From NCBI GenBank assembly GCA_020343555.1, contig CP070800.1:1089271-1103185 (forward strand): a stretch of DNA of 13,915 nt, read 5' to 3'. The DNA comes from Dehalococcoidales bacterium. GTDB lineage: Bacteria > Chloroflexota > Dehalococcoidia > Dehalococcoidales > UBA2162. Numbering within the stretch: position 1 is the first letter of the stretch; each line of letters begins with the position of its first letter. Under the pieces are notes generated by a model, which ran no database searches, was not told the DNA's origin, and saw only the letters and a program-made list of their open reading frames with translations. Both the position numbers and the translations under genes were made by a program. This document shows positions 1 through 6,639 of this stretch, in pieces.

Positions 1-178
1 GCATGGTGGCAATCGGTCCTTCACGGTGGGCTTTTCTCCTGGCTACTTTAACCTCTTTTTCATCAGCTTCAATGATATCACGCAAAGCAAGGTATCGTAC
101 TCCGGGGTCAGATTCTTCGAGAAGCCAGTCGGTCGGATCTGCTTTTAACTGTGTTTTCCAATTCTCTTTATTTAACAT
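1..178 (-). CDS. Toroid-fold (squalene-cyclase/prenyltransferase-like) protein, N-terminal part
   Basis: This is the first 59 codons of a minus-strand gene that runs off the left edge. The start is ATG at 178, with GGAG at 188-191 as ribosome binding site. The protein is nearly the same as the N-terminus of the next gene: both share ADPTDWLLEESDPGVRYLAL and then an acidic/basic helix containing EADEKE. Differences include a one-residue longer N-terminus and HREGPIATM in place of HTIGLIDEI. Only 22 bp separate its start from the stop of that paralogue, so the two are a tandem duplication and probably one transcript. Synonymous differences are frequent, so the copies are not brand new. The family belongs to the alpha-alpha toroid superfamily as I recognise it; the biochemical role is unknown. 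Databases may carry misleading names for such proteins. Confidence 0.8.
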   Translation of the reverse strand, partial: MLNKENWKTQLKADPTDWLLEESDPGVRYLALRDIIEADEKEVKVARRKAHREGPIATM

Positions 179-200
179 AATAGTATCTCCGGGGTAGTAA

Positions 201-1235
201 CTATCGTGTATATGCCTGTTTCAGCACTCGCAGAGCTCTCAGGGTTACCCATTTATTTGGCTGATTATTTGCACCTAAATCTACCCAGATCGTACCTTCA
301 TAGCTTTGTTCCATATTCCATCGTCCCTGGCTATCCTGTTTTCCATAGATAAAGTTTATTGCATTGGCAAGTCGTGGGTCTCTACCATAACCAAGACGGG
401 TCAGTGCTTCAACATTTTGTATGAGATCCGGAATATAGAAATTAGGGAAACCGAACTTCCACCATTTACGACTTGGTTTACCACCGGGTTTTGTGCCGAA
501 TCCGACGGGATAATCAGCCTTGGAGGGATCCTTGCTAAGCAGAAAATCGATGCCGATTTTGATAGCTCTGTTTATAAGGGGTGTTCGTCTGTTTTCCGGA
601 AGCTTGGCAAAGGCGATCAGAACGTTCACTGCTCCCCAGGCGCACGATTCTCTGCGAGTTCCGCTACAGGCGAAAGATGCTCCGCAGTTGTTAGTCGAGT
701 AATAACGTATTGGTGCTGATCTATCCGTTGCTGGAGCAATACCTTCTCCTGTAACCAGTCGTGCCATCATTTCGAAAGCAACATCCAGACGGGGATCGGT
801 ACAGCCAAGATCAAGGAGGGAACAACAAAGACCGCCCTGTAAACAATCCAGATTTCCGGAGGATCGACCGGTCTCAGTAAATCGCCCGTCTTTTACAAAG
901 TTATGGTCGAATATATAAGCACAGGCAGATGCGATACGTTCATCAGCGCCTTGTGTTGCACCAAGCTGGGCTAGTAAGACCACCACTCTGACCGTTCCGT
1001 CATTCATAGGGTACGGTCCAGGTTTCAGCGGTACCCAGGAGCCCTCTTTATTCATTTTGGACAGGATTTCATCAATCAGTCCGATTGTGTGGGCTTTTCT
1101 CCTGGCTGCTTTTATTTCCTTTTCATCCGCTTCAATGATGTCCCGTAAAGCCAGGTATCTCACGCCGGGATCAGATTCTTCGAGAAGCCAGTCGGTCGGG
1201 TCTGCATTCAACTGTTTCTTCCAGTTCTCCGTCAT
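201..1235 (-). CDS. Toroid-fold (squalene-cyclase/prenyltransferase-like) protein of unknown function
   Basis: This 344-residue protein has no signal peptide or membrane segment, so it is probably cytosolic. Residues 13-33 carry the WLLEESDPGVRYLALRD signature that opens this family. The rest is helix-rich, with weak repeats in which a DPRL or DPSK turn precedes a helix (about 147, 236 and 287), as expected for an alpha-alpha toroid. Eight cysteines (105, 131, 137, 138, 145, 184, 190, 198) cluster in the middle around CLQGGLCC and NCGASFACSG, which suggests a metal site or a structural role. The classical DxDD protonation motif of squalene-hopene cyclases is not evident, so I do not call it a cyclase. 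The ATG has GAGG about 8 nt upstream. The gene lies 64 bp downstream of glcD and 22 bp upstream of a paralogue. Fold assignment is fairly confident; function is unknown. Confidence 0.8.
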   Translation of the reverse strand: MTENWKKQLNADPTDWLLEESDPGVRYLALRDIIEADEKEIKAARRKAHTIGLIDEILSKMNKEGSWVPLKPGPYPMNDGTVRVVVLLAQLGATQGADERIASACAYIFDHNFVKDGRFTETGRSSGNLDCLQGGLCCSLLDLGCTDPRLDVAFEMMARLVTGEGIAPATDRSAPIRYYSTNNCGASFACSGTRRESCAWGAVNVLIAFAKLPENRRTPLINRAIKIGIDFLLSKDPSKADYPVGFGTKPGGKPSRKWWKFGFPNFYIPDLIQNVEALTRLGYGRDPRLANAINFIYGKQDSQGRWNMEQSYEGTIWVDLGANNQPNKWVTLRALRVLKQAYTR

Positions 1236-1282
1236 AGTACTACCTCAACGAGGATATTGGTGAGGTGTTTCGCGTGAGAGAT

Positions 1283-1311
1283 ATTATACAGGATTTTTCC
1301 TATATATCGAA
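1283..1311 (-). promoter_or_regulatory. Possible promoter of the toroid gene pair
   Basis: A perfect TATAAT reads on the minus strand at 1288-1283, about 48 nt before the start codon. The -35 position (TTCGAT at 1311-1306, 17-bp spacer) is poor. The site overlaps the region just after the glcD stop. It would let the toroid genes be transcribed apart from glcD, but read-through from glcD is equally possible. Confidence 0.3.
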
Positions 1312-2706
1312 TATCTTGCCGGGATTGAGGATATTATCCGGGTCGAAAGCCTGTTTGACCCGTTTCATTACTGCCAGGAGAGGTTCATCTATCTGAATGG
1401 GAAGGAAGGGCTTCTTTTCAATCCCGATCCCGTGCTCTCCAGATACAGCCCCACCGAACGAGATTGCTGCATGAAATATATCTTCCAGCATTGAAGGAAG
1501 TTTTCTTTTCCAGTCGTCCTCGTTCATGTTTTCGCATAACGGATGAAGGTGGACATTACCGTCGCCGGCGTGTCCGTAGATAATGACGGTTATACCGTGT
1601 CTGACAGATATCTCCTTGACCTGCCGTACGAAGTCGGGTATTTTACTGCGGGGGACAACGGTATCGATAAGCTCCATCGGAGCATACCGCTTGATAGCAT
1701 GGTAGAATTTCTCGCGTGCTTCCAGCAGCCTGCGTTTGGCGCGTTCGCTGCCGGGTACGAGTGCTTCGGCAGCTCCGTGCCTTTTACAGATCTCGCCGGT
1801 GGTATCGAAATAATCATGGATCTCATCCTCGGAATCGCCGTCCATGATTATCATCAGGAAGGCGTCGTATTCCGGGTAGGGAATCTCTCTCTCCAGGTAG
1901 TCCTCTATGATGGTGAATATCCGGCGTTCCATGAACTCCAGTCCAACCGGTATCATCTTGAGGTGCAGGATTTCCGGAACAGCATCGATGGCGTCCTCCA
2001 GACTGGTAAACGGAGCAAAGAGAACCTCTCTTTTCGGCGGCTTCGTGGTGAGTTTGAGGATGACTTTCGTGATGACTGCAAGCGTTCCCTCGGATCCGGC
2101 GATGAGCTGGGTTAAATCGTAACCGGAAGAGCTTTTCACGTATTCACCACCGATATTTATGATATCGCCGTTCGGCAGAACTGCTTCCAGGCCGAGTATA
2201 TTATTCCGGGTAACGCCATACCTGACGGCGTTCATCCCTCCGGCATTGGTAGAAACGGTGCCGCCGATGGTGGCGGTCATCTCGCCGGGGTAAAGCGGGT
2301 AGTACAGACCTCTGCTTTCTATCTCAGCACAGAGATCAGCCATCGGCACACCGGGTTCGACAACGGCTGTGAAGTTCTCTTCGTCAATCCTGATTATCCG
2401 ATTCATGTTTTCCAGGGAGAGAACAATACCGCTAAAATTCGGGATGCAGCCGCCGCTAAGCCCGGTACCGGCACCCCTCGGGGTGACCGGAACCTTGAAT
2501 TTTGACGCAAAAGAAAGTATCCGGGAAACGGTCACCGCGTCTTCGGGTTTAACCACTGCGTCGGGTAAACGGGATTCAGCCTGCGGAGATTCGTCACGGG
2601 CGTAGTCCTGCATTGCGTCCCTGTCAGTGATAACATTACCTTTTCTGCAGATATCCGTCAGTTCACGGACCAGTTCTTCTGTCAGTTTTCCGTAATTGTC
2701 TTTCAT
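1300..2706 (-). CDS. glcD: FAD-linked 2-hydroxyacid oxidase/dehydrogenase, GlcD / D-lactate dehydrogenase family
   Basis: This 468-residue protein has the usual length for GlcD-type FAD-dependent 2-hydroxyacid dehydrogenases, which oxidise glycolate, D-lactate or D-2-hydroxyglutarate to the 2-oxoacid. An FAD-binding PCMH domain spans about 45-225. Its diagnostic loop PRGAGTGLSGG is at 76-86, with further flavin contacts around ATIGGTVSTNAGGMNAVRYG (145-164) and GSEGTLAVIT (204-213). The C-terminal FAD-oxidase domain has GHAGDGNVHLHP (378-389), SGEHGIG (422-428) and the terminal NPGKIF (461-466). The two His-containing motifs are the substrate/metal side in this family. No GlcE or iron-sulfur GlcF partner is in the window, so the electron acceptor is unknown. 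It starts 16 bp after the ABC-F stop, so the two are probably co-transcribed. The substrate cannot be fixed from sequence alone. Confidence 0.92.
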   Translation of the reverse strand: MKDNYGKLTEELVRELTDICRKGNVITDRDAMQDYARDESPQAESRLPDAVVKPEDAVTVSRILSFASKFKVPVTPRGAGTGLSGGCIPNFSGIVLSLENMNRIIRIDEENFTAVVEPGVPMADLCAEIESRGLYYPLYPGEMTATIGGTVSTNAGGMNAVRYGVTRNNILGLEAVLPNGDIINIGGEYVKSSSGYDLTQLIAGSEGTLAVITKVILKLTTKPPKREVLFAPFTSLEDAIDAVPEILHLKMIPVGLEFMERRIFTIIEDYLEREIPYPEYDAFLMIIMDGDSEDEIHDYFDTTGEICKRHGAAEALVPGSERAKRRLLEAREKFYHAIKRYAPMELIDTVVPRSKIPDFVRQVKEISVRHGITVIIYGHAGDGNVHLHPLCENMNEDDWKRKLPSMLEDIFHAAISFGGAVSGEHGIGIEKKPFLPIQIDEPLLAVMKRVKQAFDPDNILNPGKIFDI

Positions 2707-2722
2707 CCTGTTACCTATGGTA

Positions 2723-4696
2723 TCACAGTCCGTTGTCTTCTTTCGCTATACCGAATTTCTGCTTCAGGTCCTCTATATCAGCATCGATCTTTTTCCGTTC
2801 TTCCTCGAGGGTCTCTATATCAGATGTCAGTTCGTGGTATTCCTTGACCGTGGCGGCGGCTTTTTCACTGTCCCTGTACTGGTCAGGATCGGCAAGCAAT
2901 GTTTCAACTTCAGCAAGCCGCTGTCTTAGCTTCGGAATTTCTTTTTCCAGCTTATCAGCGCGTTTTCTCAGGGGCGATGATTCCTTATAGTATTTATTCC
3001 GCTGTTCGCCTTCCTGCGCCTTCTGTTCACGGCGGTTTACCCTGGGCTGAACAGTGATTGGTACAGGCACCGGATCCTTTCTGCCCTTAGAAGATGAAGA
3101 CTCTCTCCAGTAGAGATAGCTGTCGTAATCACCATCGAAGACCGTGACATTTCCGTCCCTGATATCGATTATCTTGTTGGCTATCTGACGTATCAGTGTC
3201 TGGTCGTGCGTGATGAAGCACAGCGTTCCCTTATAGGCTTCAAGGGCGTCGGTCAGTATCTCACGCGACGGTATATCGAGGTGATTTGTCGGCTCATCCA
3301 TCAGCAGGAAGTTCGGCGACTGGAGAAGGACCTTGGCAACAGCCAGCCGGCTTTTTTCACCTCCCGAAATAACCGAAACCTTTTTATAGATATCGTCGGC
3401 GGTGAACAGGAATGCCCCGAGAATGATCCTGAGTTGTTCATCGGATTCATCCTTGGCTGATTTCCTGACTTCATCGAGTATATTATTTGCAGGATCGAGG
3501 AGTTCCAGCAGATGCTGGGCGTAATAAGCGGTATAGGCGTTGTGCCCCAGCTTTCTCTCGCCTTTTTCGAACGGCAGAACACCAGCCATGATCCTCAGCA
3601 GGGTGGTCTTGCCGGCGCCATTCGGGCCGACCAGTGCCGTCCTGTCGCCACGGTGCAATGTTAGATTCAGATCGGTATAGACAACGTTCTTATCGTAGGA
3701 TTTACCGATATGACTCAGCTTTATGACTTCCTCGCCGATACGTGGTGGTTCGGAGAAGTTAAATCCGATCTTCCTGGTGGCTCTGGGTACGGTTATTCTG
3801 TCTATCTTGTCCAGCTTTTTTATACGACTCTGTACCTGGGAAGCTTTTCTTGCCTTATAGCGGAACCGCTCGATGAATCTCCTCTCCTTTTTTATCATCA
3901 TATCCTGTCGTTTGGCGGCGGCTTCCCTGGTCTGGAGATCTTTCTGCCGTGCTGTGACATAACTGTCATAGTTTCCGGGGTGGAAAAGCACCTCATCCGG
4001 TTCGATGGCAAGTACCTTGGTTACCACCCGGTTAAGGAATGCCCGGTCGTGAGAAGTTACCAGGACCGCTCCCTGGTACTTATCAAGGTAATTTTCCAGC
4101 CAGATGCTGGACTCAAGGTCAAGGTGATTCGTCGGCTCATCGAGGAGAAGCACATCGGGGTTGGTAAAGAGGAGTTTTGCCAGTTCGGCGCGCATCACCC
4201 AGCCGCCGCTAAATTCGGTCAGCGGTCGATTGAAATCGGATTCCTTGAAACCAAGGCCGGACAGCACTGTCCTGGCTTCATAATCAGCGTCATATCCTCC
4301 TGCGGCTTCGAACCTGTTCTGGAGCTCTCCAAGCTGCGCCATCAGTTCGGCGGAGATTTCGGGGTCGGTTTCCTCAGCCAGGTCTTCTCGAAGAATATCT
4401 ATCCGGTGCGCCATTCCGGTAATCTCAGTGGATGAAGAAGCGATATCATCCAGGAGTTTCTTTTTCGAGGACGAGACGATATCCTGCTTCAGGTAGCCTA
4501 TGGTGGTACCCCTGCGCATAGTTATGCTGCCGGTATCCGCTTTGATATTACCGGTAATTATCTCGAAGAGGGTCGTCTTCCCGGAACCGTTGGCGCCGAT
4601 AACCGCGACGCGGTCGCGAGCGCTGACATTAAAGCTGACATTCCTGAACAGGACATTATCTATGTATTCTTTCGATATGTTAGAGATAGTAATCAT
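2723..4696 (-). CDS. ABC-F family ATPase (ribosome-associated, non-transporter)
   Basis: This 657-residue protein has two fused ATP-binding cassettes and no membrane segments, the ABC-F layout. These proteins bind near the ribosomal E site and act as translation factors or, in some branches, protect ribosomes from antibiotics. Cassette 1 has Walker [10 protein letters not shown] (34-42), signature FSGGW (162-166), Walker [13 protein letters not shown] (182-193) and switch SHD (214-216). Cassette 2 has GPNGAGKTT (356-364), SGGEK (444-448) and [12 protein letters not shown] (463-474). Between them lies the charged helical P-site interaction linker (about 245-300, [20 protein letters not shown]). 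The C-terminus (about 555-650) is a charged coiled coil, as in Uup/YdiF-like members. The start ATG has GAGG about 11 nt upstream. It is followed 16 bp later by glcD. Family call is very safe; whether it is a housekeeping or resistance type is open. Confidence 0.95.
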   Translation of the reverse strand: MITISNISKEYIDNVLFRNVSFNVSARDRVAVIGANGSGKTTLFEIITGNIKADTGSITMRRGTTIGYLKQDIVSSSKKKLLDDIASSSTEITGMAHRIDILREDLAEETDPEISAELMAQLGELQNRFEAAGGYDADYEARTVLSGLGFKESDFNRPLTEFSGGWVMRAELAKLLFTNPDVLLLDEPTNHLDLESSIWLENYLDKYQGAVLVTSHDRAFLNRVVTKVLAIEPDEVLFHPGNYDSYVTARQKDLQTREAAAKRQDMMIKKERRFIERFRYKARKASQVQSRIKKLDKIDRITVPRATRKIGFNFSEPPRIGEEVIKLSHIGKSYDKNVVYTDLNLTLHRGDRTALVGPNGAGKTTLLRIMAGVLPFEKGERKLGHNAYTAYYAQHLLELLDPANNILDEVRKSAKDESDEQLRIILGAFLFTADDIYKKVSVISGGEKSRLAVAKVLLQSPNFLLMDEPTNHLDIPSREILTDALEAYKGTLCFITHDQTLIRQIANKIIDIRDGNVTVFDGDYDSYLYWRESSSSKGRKDPVPVPITVQPRVNRREQKAQEGEQRNKYYKESSPLRKRADKLEKEIPKLRQRLAEVETLLADPDQYRDSEKAAATVKEYHELTSDIETLEEERKKIDADIEDLKQKFGIAKEDNGL

Positions 4697-4715
4697 TTAT
4701 TTTGTTACCTCGGTT

Positions 4716-4721
4716 ATTATA
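4716..4721 (-). promoter_or_regulatory. Candidate -10 box for the ABC-F/glcD transcript
   Basis: A perfect TATAAT reads on the minus strand 20 nt before the ABC-F start codon, which would leave a very short leader. No convincing -35 hexamer lies 16-18 bp further upstream. Kept as a weak call on the -10 match alone. Confidence 0.35.
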
Positions 4722-4774
4722 CATTGAGAGAGTATACGGTGCATAAAATTCTCTATGAATTGTCTTAATGGTGG

Positions 4775-4797
4775 TCTCCCCCTTTTCAAAAGGGAGA
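4775..4797. repeat. Small hairpin in the gap between the acetyltransferases and ABC-F
   Basis: TCTCCC-CC-TTTT faces AAAAGGGAGA, an inverted repeat with a two-base bulge. It lies in the 155-bp gap after the second acetyltransferase. It could act as a weak terminator for that operon, but neither strand shows a clear T-run after it. The AAAAGGGAGAG core recurs at about 12285-12295, next to another inverted repeat, so it may be a small interspersed element. Confidence 0.4.
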
Positions 4798-4851
4798 GGT
4801 TATCTATCGTTAAATTTGCATCTTTTACAGACATTTTCTAATGTCCAGTCT

Positions 4852-5397
4852 TTAATTTTTCAGTTCCAGCCAGTCTTTCTTGAGCAGGCCGAACATCACG
4901 TGGTCGTGATAATCTCCGTTTTTAAAAATGGCTTCTCTCTGCCTGCCTTCTTCTTTGAATCCTACTCTCAGGTGGAGTCGCAAGCTTCTCTCATTGAAAG
5001 CAAAGGCGAATGAGTTGATCCGGTGCAGGTTAAGCTGCTCGAAGCCATACCGGATGATTAGATTGGCAGCTTCGGTTCCATAGCCATTACTCCAGTAGTC
5101 TTTTTCGCCGATGGCGATTCCGAACTCGGCATGATGGTCTTTCGAGTTTATATTATCCAGTCCGACAGTACCGATCGGTTTATTACCGTTATTTTCGACC
5201 GCTTCGATACAAAACATCGCGTCTTTTCCTGCTTTAGTTGAACCCAGATCCTCGATGAACTTTTCCTCGACCATTTCGGTCATCGGCAGGTACATACTGA
5301 GGTACTGGGTGACTTCAGGATCGTTGAACCATTTCAGGGAATCTTCAATATCCGATCTTCTGACCGGACGTAAAACAACCTTCTCAACAATTAACAT
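4852..5397 (-). CDS. GNAT-family N-acetyltransferase (RimJ/RimL-like), second tandem copy
   Basis: This 181-residue protein is a full-length GNAT of the RimJ/RimL-like branch and transfers an acetyl group from acetyl-CoA to an amine. The N-terminal strand-helix reads VVLRPVRRSDIEDSLKWFNDPEV (7-29). The acetyl-CoA motif A covers FGIAIGEKDYWSNGYGTEA (92-110), where the xxGYGTEA loop binds the pyrophosphate. The tail has RINSFAFAFNERSLRLHLRVGF (126-147), then EEGRQREAIFKNGDYHDHVMFGLL. By hand alignment it is about 72% identical to the gene just upstream. Differences cluster at residues 51-80, while the CoA-binding half is almost unchanged. Its ATG lies 3 bp after the upstream stop, and its ribosome binding site AAGGAGA is inside the end of that gene, so the pair is one operon. 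Substrate is unknown: a ribosomal protein N-terminus, a small molecule or an antibiotic are all possible. Confidence 0.92.
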   Translation of the reverse strand: MLIVEKVVLRPVRRSDIEDSLKWFNDPEVTQYLSMYLPMTEMVEEKFIEDLGSTKAGKDAMFCIEAVENNGNKPIGTVGLDNINSKDHHAEFGIAIGEKDYWSNGYGTEAANLIIRYGFEQLNLHRINSFAFAFNERSLRLHLRVGFKEEGRQREAIFKNGDYHDHVMFGLLKKDWLELKN

Positions 5398-5400
5398 TAA

Positions 5401-5955
5401 TCATTCTCCTTCGGGTAATTCATTTTGCCATTCTTTCCTGAGCAGGCCGAACATAACGTGGTCGTGATACTCTCCGTTTTTGTATATAGATTCTCTCTGC
5501 CTGCCTTCTTCGGTGAACCCGACTCTCTTGTGGAGTTTTATACTTCTCTCGTTGAAAGAGAGAGCACCCGAGTTGATGCGGTGAAGATTTAACTGTTCAA
5601 AGCCGTACCGGATGATAAGGTTTGCAGCTTCAGTGCCGTATCCCTTACTCCAGTAGTCTTTCTCTCCGATGGCGATACCGAATATGGCATGGTGGTCTTT
5701 AGGGTGTATACCGCTCAGAGCTGTATTCCCGATGGGTATAGAGGTTTCACCGTCAATGGCTTCTATTACTAATAGTACTCTCGTTCCTGTTCCAGTCGTG
5801 CCGAGTTCCTCGATGAATTTTTCCTCTGCCATTTCGGTCATCGGAAGGTACACGCCCAGGTACTGGGTGACCTCAGGGTCGTTGAACCATTTCAGGAAGT
5901 ACTCGATGTCGGTTCGTCTGACTGGTCTCAACACAACCTTTTCGCCTTTTAACAT
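5401..5955 (-). CDS. GNAT-family N-acetyltransferase (RimJ/RimL-like), first tandem copy
   Basis: This 184-residue acetyltransferase is the promoter-proximal member of the tandem pair. The domain order matches its paralogue: an N-terminal PVRRTDIEYFLKWFNDPEV segment (11-29), motif A with IAIGEKDYWSKGYGTEA (94-110), and a C-terminal GRQRESIYKNGEYHDHVMFGLL (151-172). The stretch at 51-80 is where it differs most from its neighbour (TTGTGTRVLLVIEAIDGETS against STKAGKDAMFCIEAVENNGN). Because this lies outside the CoA site, the copies may differ in acceptor. The ATG has an excellent AAGGAGA 7-9 nt upstream. A leader of about 220 nt with competing hairpins precedes it. The ABC-F gene downstream makes a role in translation or antibiotic response imaginable, but that is inference. 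Confidence 0.92.
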   Translation of the reverse strand: MLKGEKVVLRPVRRTDIEYFLKWFNDPEVTQYLGVYLPMTEMAEEKFIEELGTTGTGTRVLLVIEAIDGETSIPIGNTALSGIHPKDHHAIFGIAIGEKDYWSKGYGTEAANLIIRYGFEQLNLHRINSGALSFNERSIKLHKRVGFTEEGRQRESIYKNGEYHDHVMFGLLRKEWQNELPEGE

Positions 5956-5986
5956 GATATTCTCCTTGTATATTTACTAAAACAAT

Positions 5987-6134
5987 TAAGCCCGGGATTT
6001 TTACTTCCCGGGCTTAGAACTACCTGATATTTCTGTGCGTCAGTTACGTTTTCTCTGTGAAATGGACGCAATAAGCCCGGGAAATCCTACCTTCAGAGGT
6101 ACGACAACACATTACCGCTGTATAATTCCGGGCT
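5987..6134 (-). promoter_or_regulatory. Leader RNA with four competing CCCGGG half-stems (attenuator-like)
   Basis: In minus-strand order, segment A (6134-6126, AGCCCGGAA) is followed by B (6083-6072, TTCCCGGGCTTA), C (6016-6005, TAAGCCCGGGAA) and D (5997-5987, TCCCGGGCTTA). B and C pair perfectly over 12 bp. C and D pair perfectly over 11 bp with an 8-nt loop. A and B pair with one bulge. So A:B plus C:D competes with B:C, the layout of an attenuator. The C:D hairpin is followed by AATTGTTTT, a weak U-rich tract, and ends about 20 nt before the ribosome binding site of the first acetyltransferase. No gene is oriented so as to end here, because the next gene to the right runs the other way. 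The inducing signal is unknown. Confidence 0.55.
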
Positions 6135-6142
6135 GTATTCAT
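6044..6142 (-). CDS. Possible 32-residue leader peptide
   Basis: A 33-codon reading frame starts with ATG at 6142, shortly after the predicted transcription start, and ends with TAA at 6044. It runs through half-stems A and B of the leader, so ribosome position could decide which hairpins form. AAAGGAG is present upstream, but 16 nt separate it from the ATG, longer than normal. The peptide has a Cys-Cys pair at 12-13 and no family resemblance. It could be chance. Confidence 0.2.
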   Translation of the reverse strand: MNTARNYTAVMCCRTSEGRISRAYCVHFTEKT

Positions 6143-6179
6143 CGGTTTTTCGATTTTTCTCCTTTGGTATACGAATGTC

Positions 6180-6208
6180 ATTCTACATCCTGAGTGAATG
6201 AGTGTCAA
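6180..6208 (-). promoter_or_regulatory. Sigma-70/SigA-type promoter for the acetyltransferase operon
   Basis: On the minus strand TTGACA (6208-6203) is followed by a 17-bp spacer and TAGAAT (6185-6180), an 11 of 12 match to consensus at optimal spacing. Initiation would be near 6173, which gives a 5' leader of about 220 nt before the ATG at 5955. The sequence around it, TGTCATTCT at 6176-6184, resembles the ends of the repeat element at 6256-6336, so the promoter may be built from repeat-derived DNA. Confidence 0.65.
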
Positions 6209-6255
6209 GAGGTAGGTGATTTTGTTTTACACAAAACAGGTTGGTGGTGATGGTG

Positions 6256-6336
6256 TGTCATTCTGAGTGAAGCGAAGAATCTCCTACGAATATCGGACAA
6301 GATCCTTCGTCCTCCTTCGTCGTCCTCAGGATGACA
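6256..6336. repeat. 81-bp palindrome-ended interspersed element (REP/MITE-like)
   Basis: TGTCATTCTGAG at 6256-6267 is mirrored by CTCAGGATGACA at 6325-6336, terminal inverted repeats with 11 of 12 positions matching. Inside are GTGAAGCGAAGAATCT and a run of imperfect TCCTTCGTC repeats. The GTCATTCTGAG(T/C)GAAGCGAAGAATCT type of motif is a widespread intergenic element in bacterial genomes as I know it. No transposase is present. Short open frames across it are not genes. Confidence 0.6.
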
Positions 6337-6354
6337 GCTTATCGTTTTATATAG

Positions 6355-6550
6355 ATTGCCACGTCTCGGCTGTTGACGCCGAGTCTCGCAATGACAGAGA
6401 GGTGGATTGCTACGGTTCGGCTGTTGACGCCGAGTCTCGTAATGACAGAGGGGGTAGGACTACGGCGTCTCGGCTGTGAAAAAAGCGTTCGTCCTGAGCC
6501 TGTCGAAGGACGAACGATAGACAAATAGCAGAACTCGTAATGACAGCACA
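6355..6550. repeat. Tandem copies of a 45-bp palindromic repeat, third copy split
   Basis: Copy 1 (6355-6399) and copy 2 (6405-6450) both read GATTGC(C/T)ACG, then TCGGC-TGTTGAC-GCCGA, then GTCTCG(C/T)AATGACAGAG. The core CTCGGC/GCCGAG forms a 6-bp stem with a 7-nt loop. The outer GATTGC and GCAATGAC parts match a common interspersed element type. A third copy appears broken: GACTACGGCGTCTCGGCTGT at 6458-6477 carries the left half, and CTCGTAATGACAG at 6533-6545 carries the right end, with about 55 bp between them. The only function visible is local RNA or DNA structure. Confidence 0.6.
6486..6516. repeat. Palindromic element inside the third repeat copy
   Basis: CGTTCGTCCT (6486-6495) is perfectly mirrored by AGGACGAACG (6507-6516) around GAGCCTGTCGA. 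Elements of the form GTCCTGAGCCTGTCGAAGGAC are known to be interspersed in many bacterial genomes. Here it sits between the two halves of a degenerate third copy of the 45-bp repeat, which suggests nested insertion. Confidence 0.6.
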
Positions 6551-6562
6551 GGAGAGAGGTTA

Positions 6563-6591
6563 TTGACACTGTCTGTTTTTTCACCTAGCAT
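6563..6591 (+). promoter_or_regulatory. Promoter for the SDR gene
   Basis: A perfect TTGACA (6563-6568), a 17-bp spacer and TAGCAT (6586-6591, 4 of 6) lie about 50 nt before the start codon at 6640. The site comes directly after the repeat cluster and is the best plus-strand promoter in the gap. Confidence 0.6.
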
Positions 6592-6639
6592 AGAGCCACT
6601 TACCGAGTCACGGAGTATTTTTTGTGAAAGGAGATTACG

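Noticed and set aside
3710..4435. 241-residue plus-strand frame inside the ABC-F gene
   Set aside because: Antisense shadow of a complete ABC-F ATPase with all motifs present on the other strand.
5987..6016. Simple transcription terminator
   Set aside because: It lies between divergent genes, so there is no upstream gene to terminate on either strand, and the run after the stem is only weakly T-rich. A leader role explains it better.
5987..6142. T-box riboswitch
   Set aside because: No AGGGUGGNACCGCG antiterminator motif or Stem I features in either direction; the related-looking AGGTACGACAAC does not fit.
6355..6450. Two direct repeats as a possible CRISPR array
   Set aside because: Only two full units with a 5-bp spacer, each internally palindromic, and no cas genes. 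It fits REP-like interspersed repeats.
6267..6584. Short open frames on both strands in the repeat cluster
   Set aside because: They read through palindromic repeats, lack ribosome binding sites, and resemble no protein.
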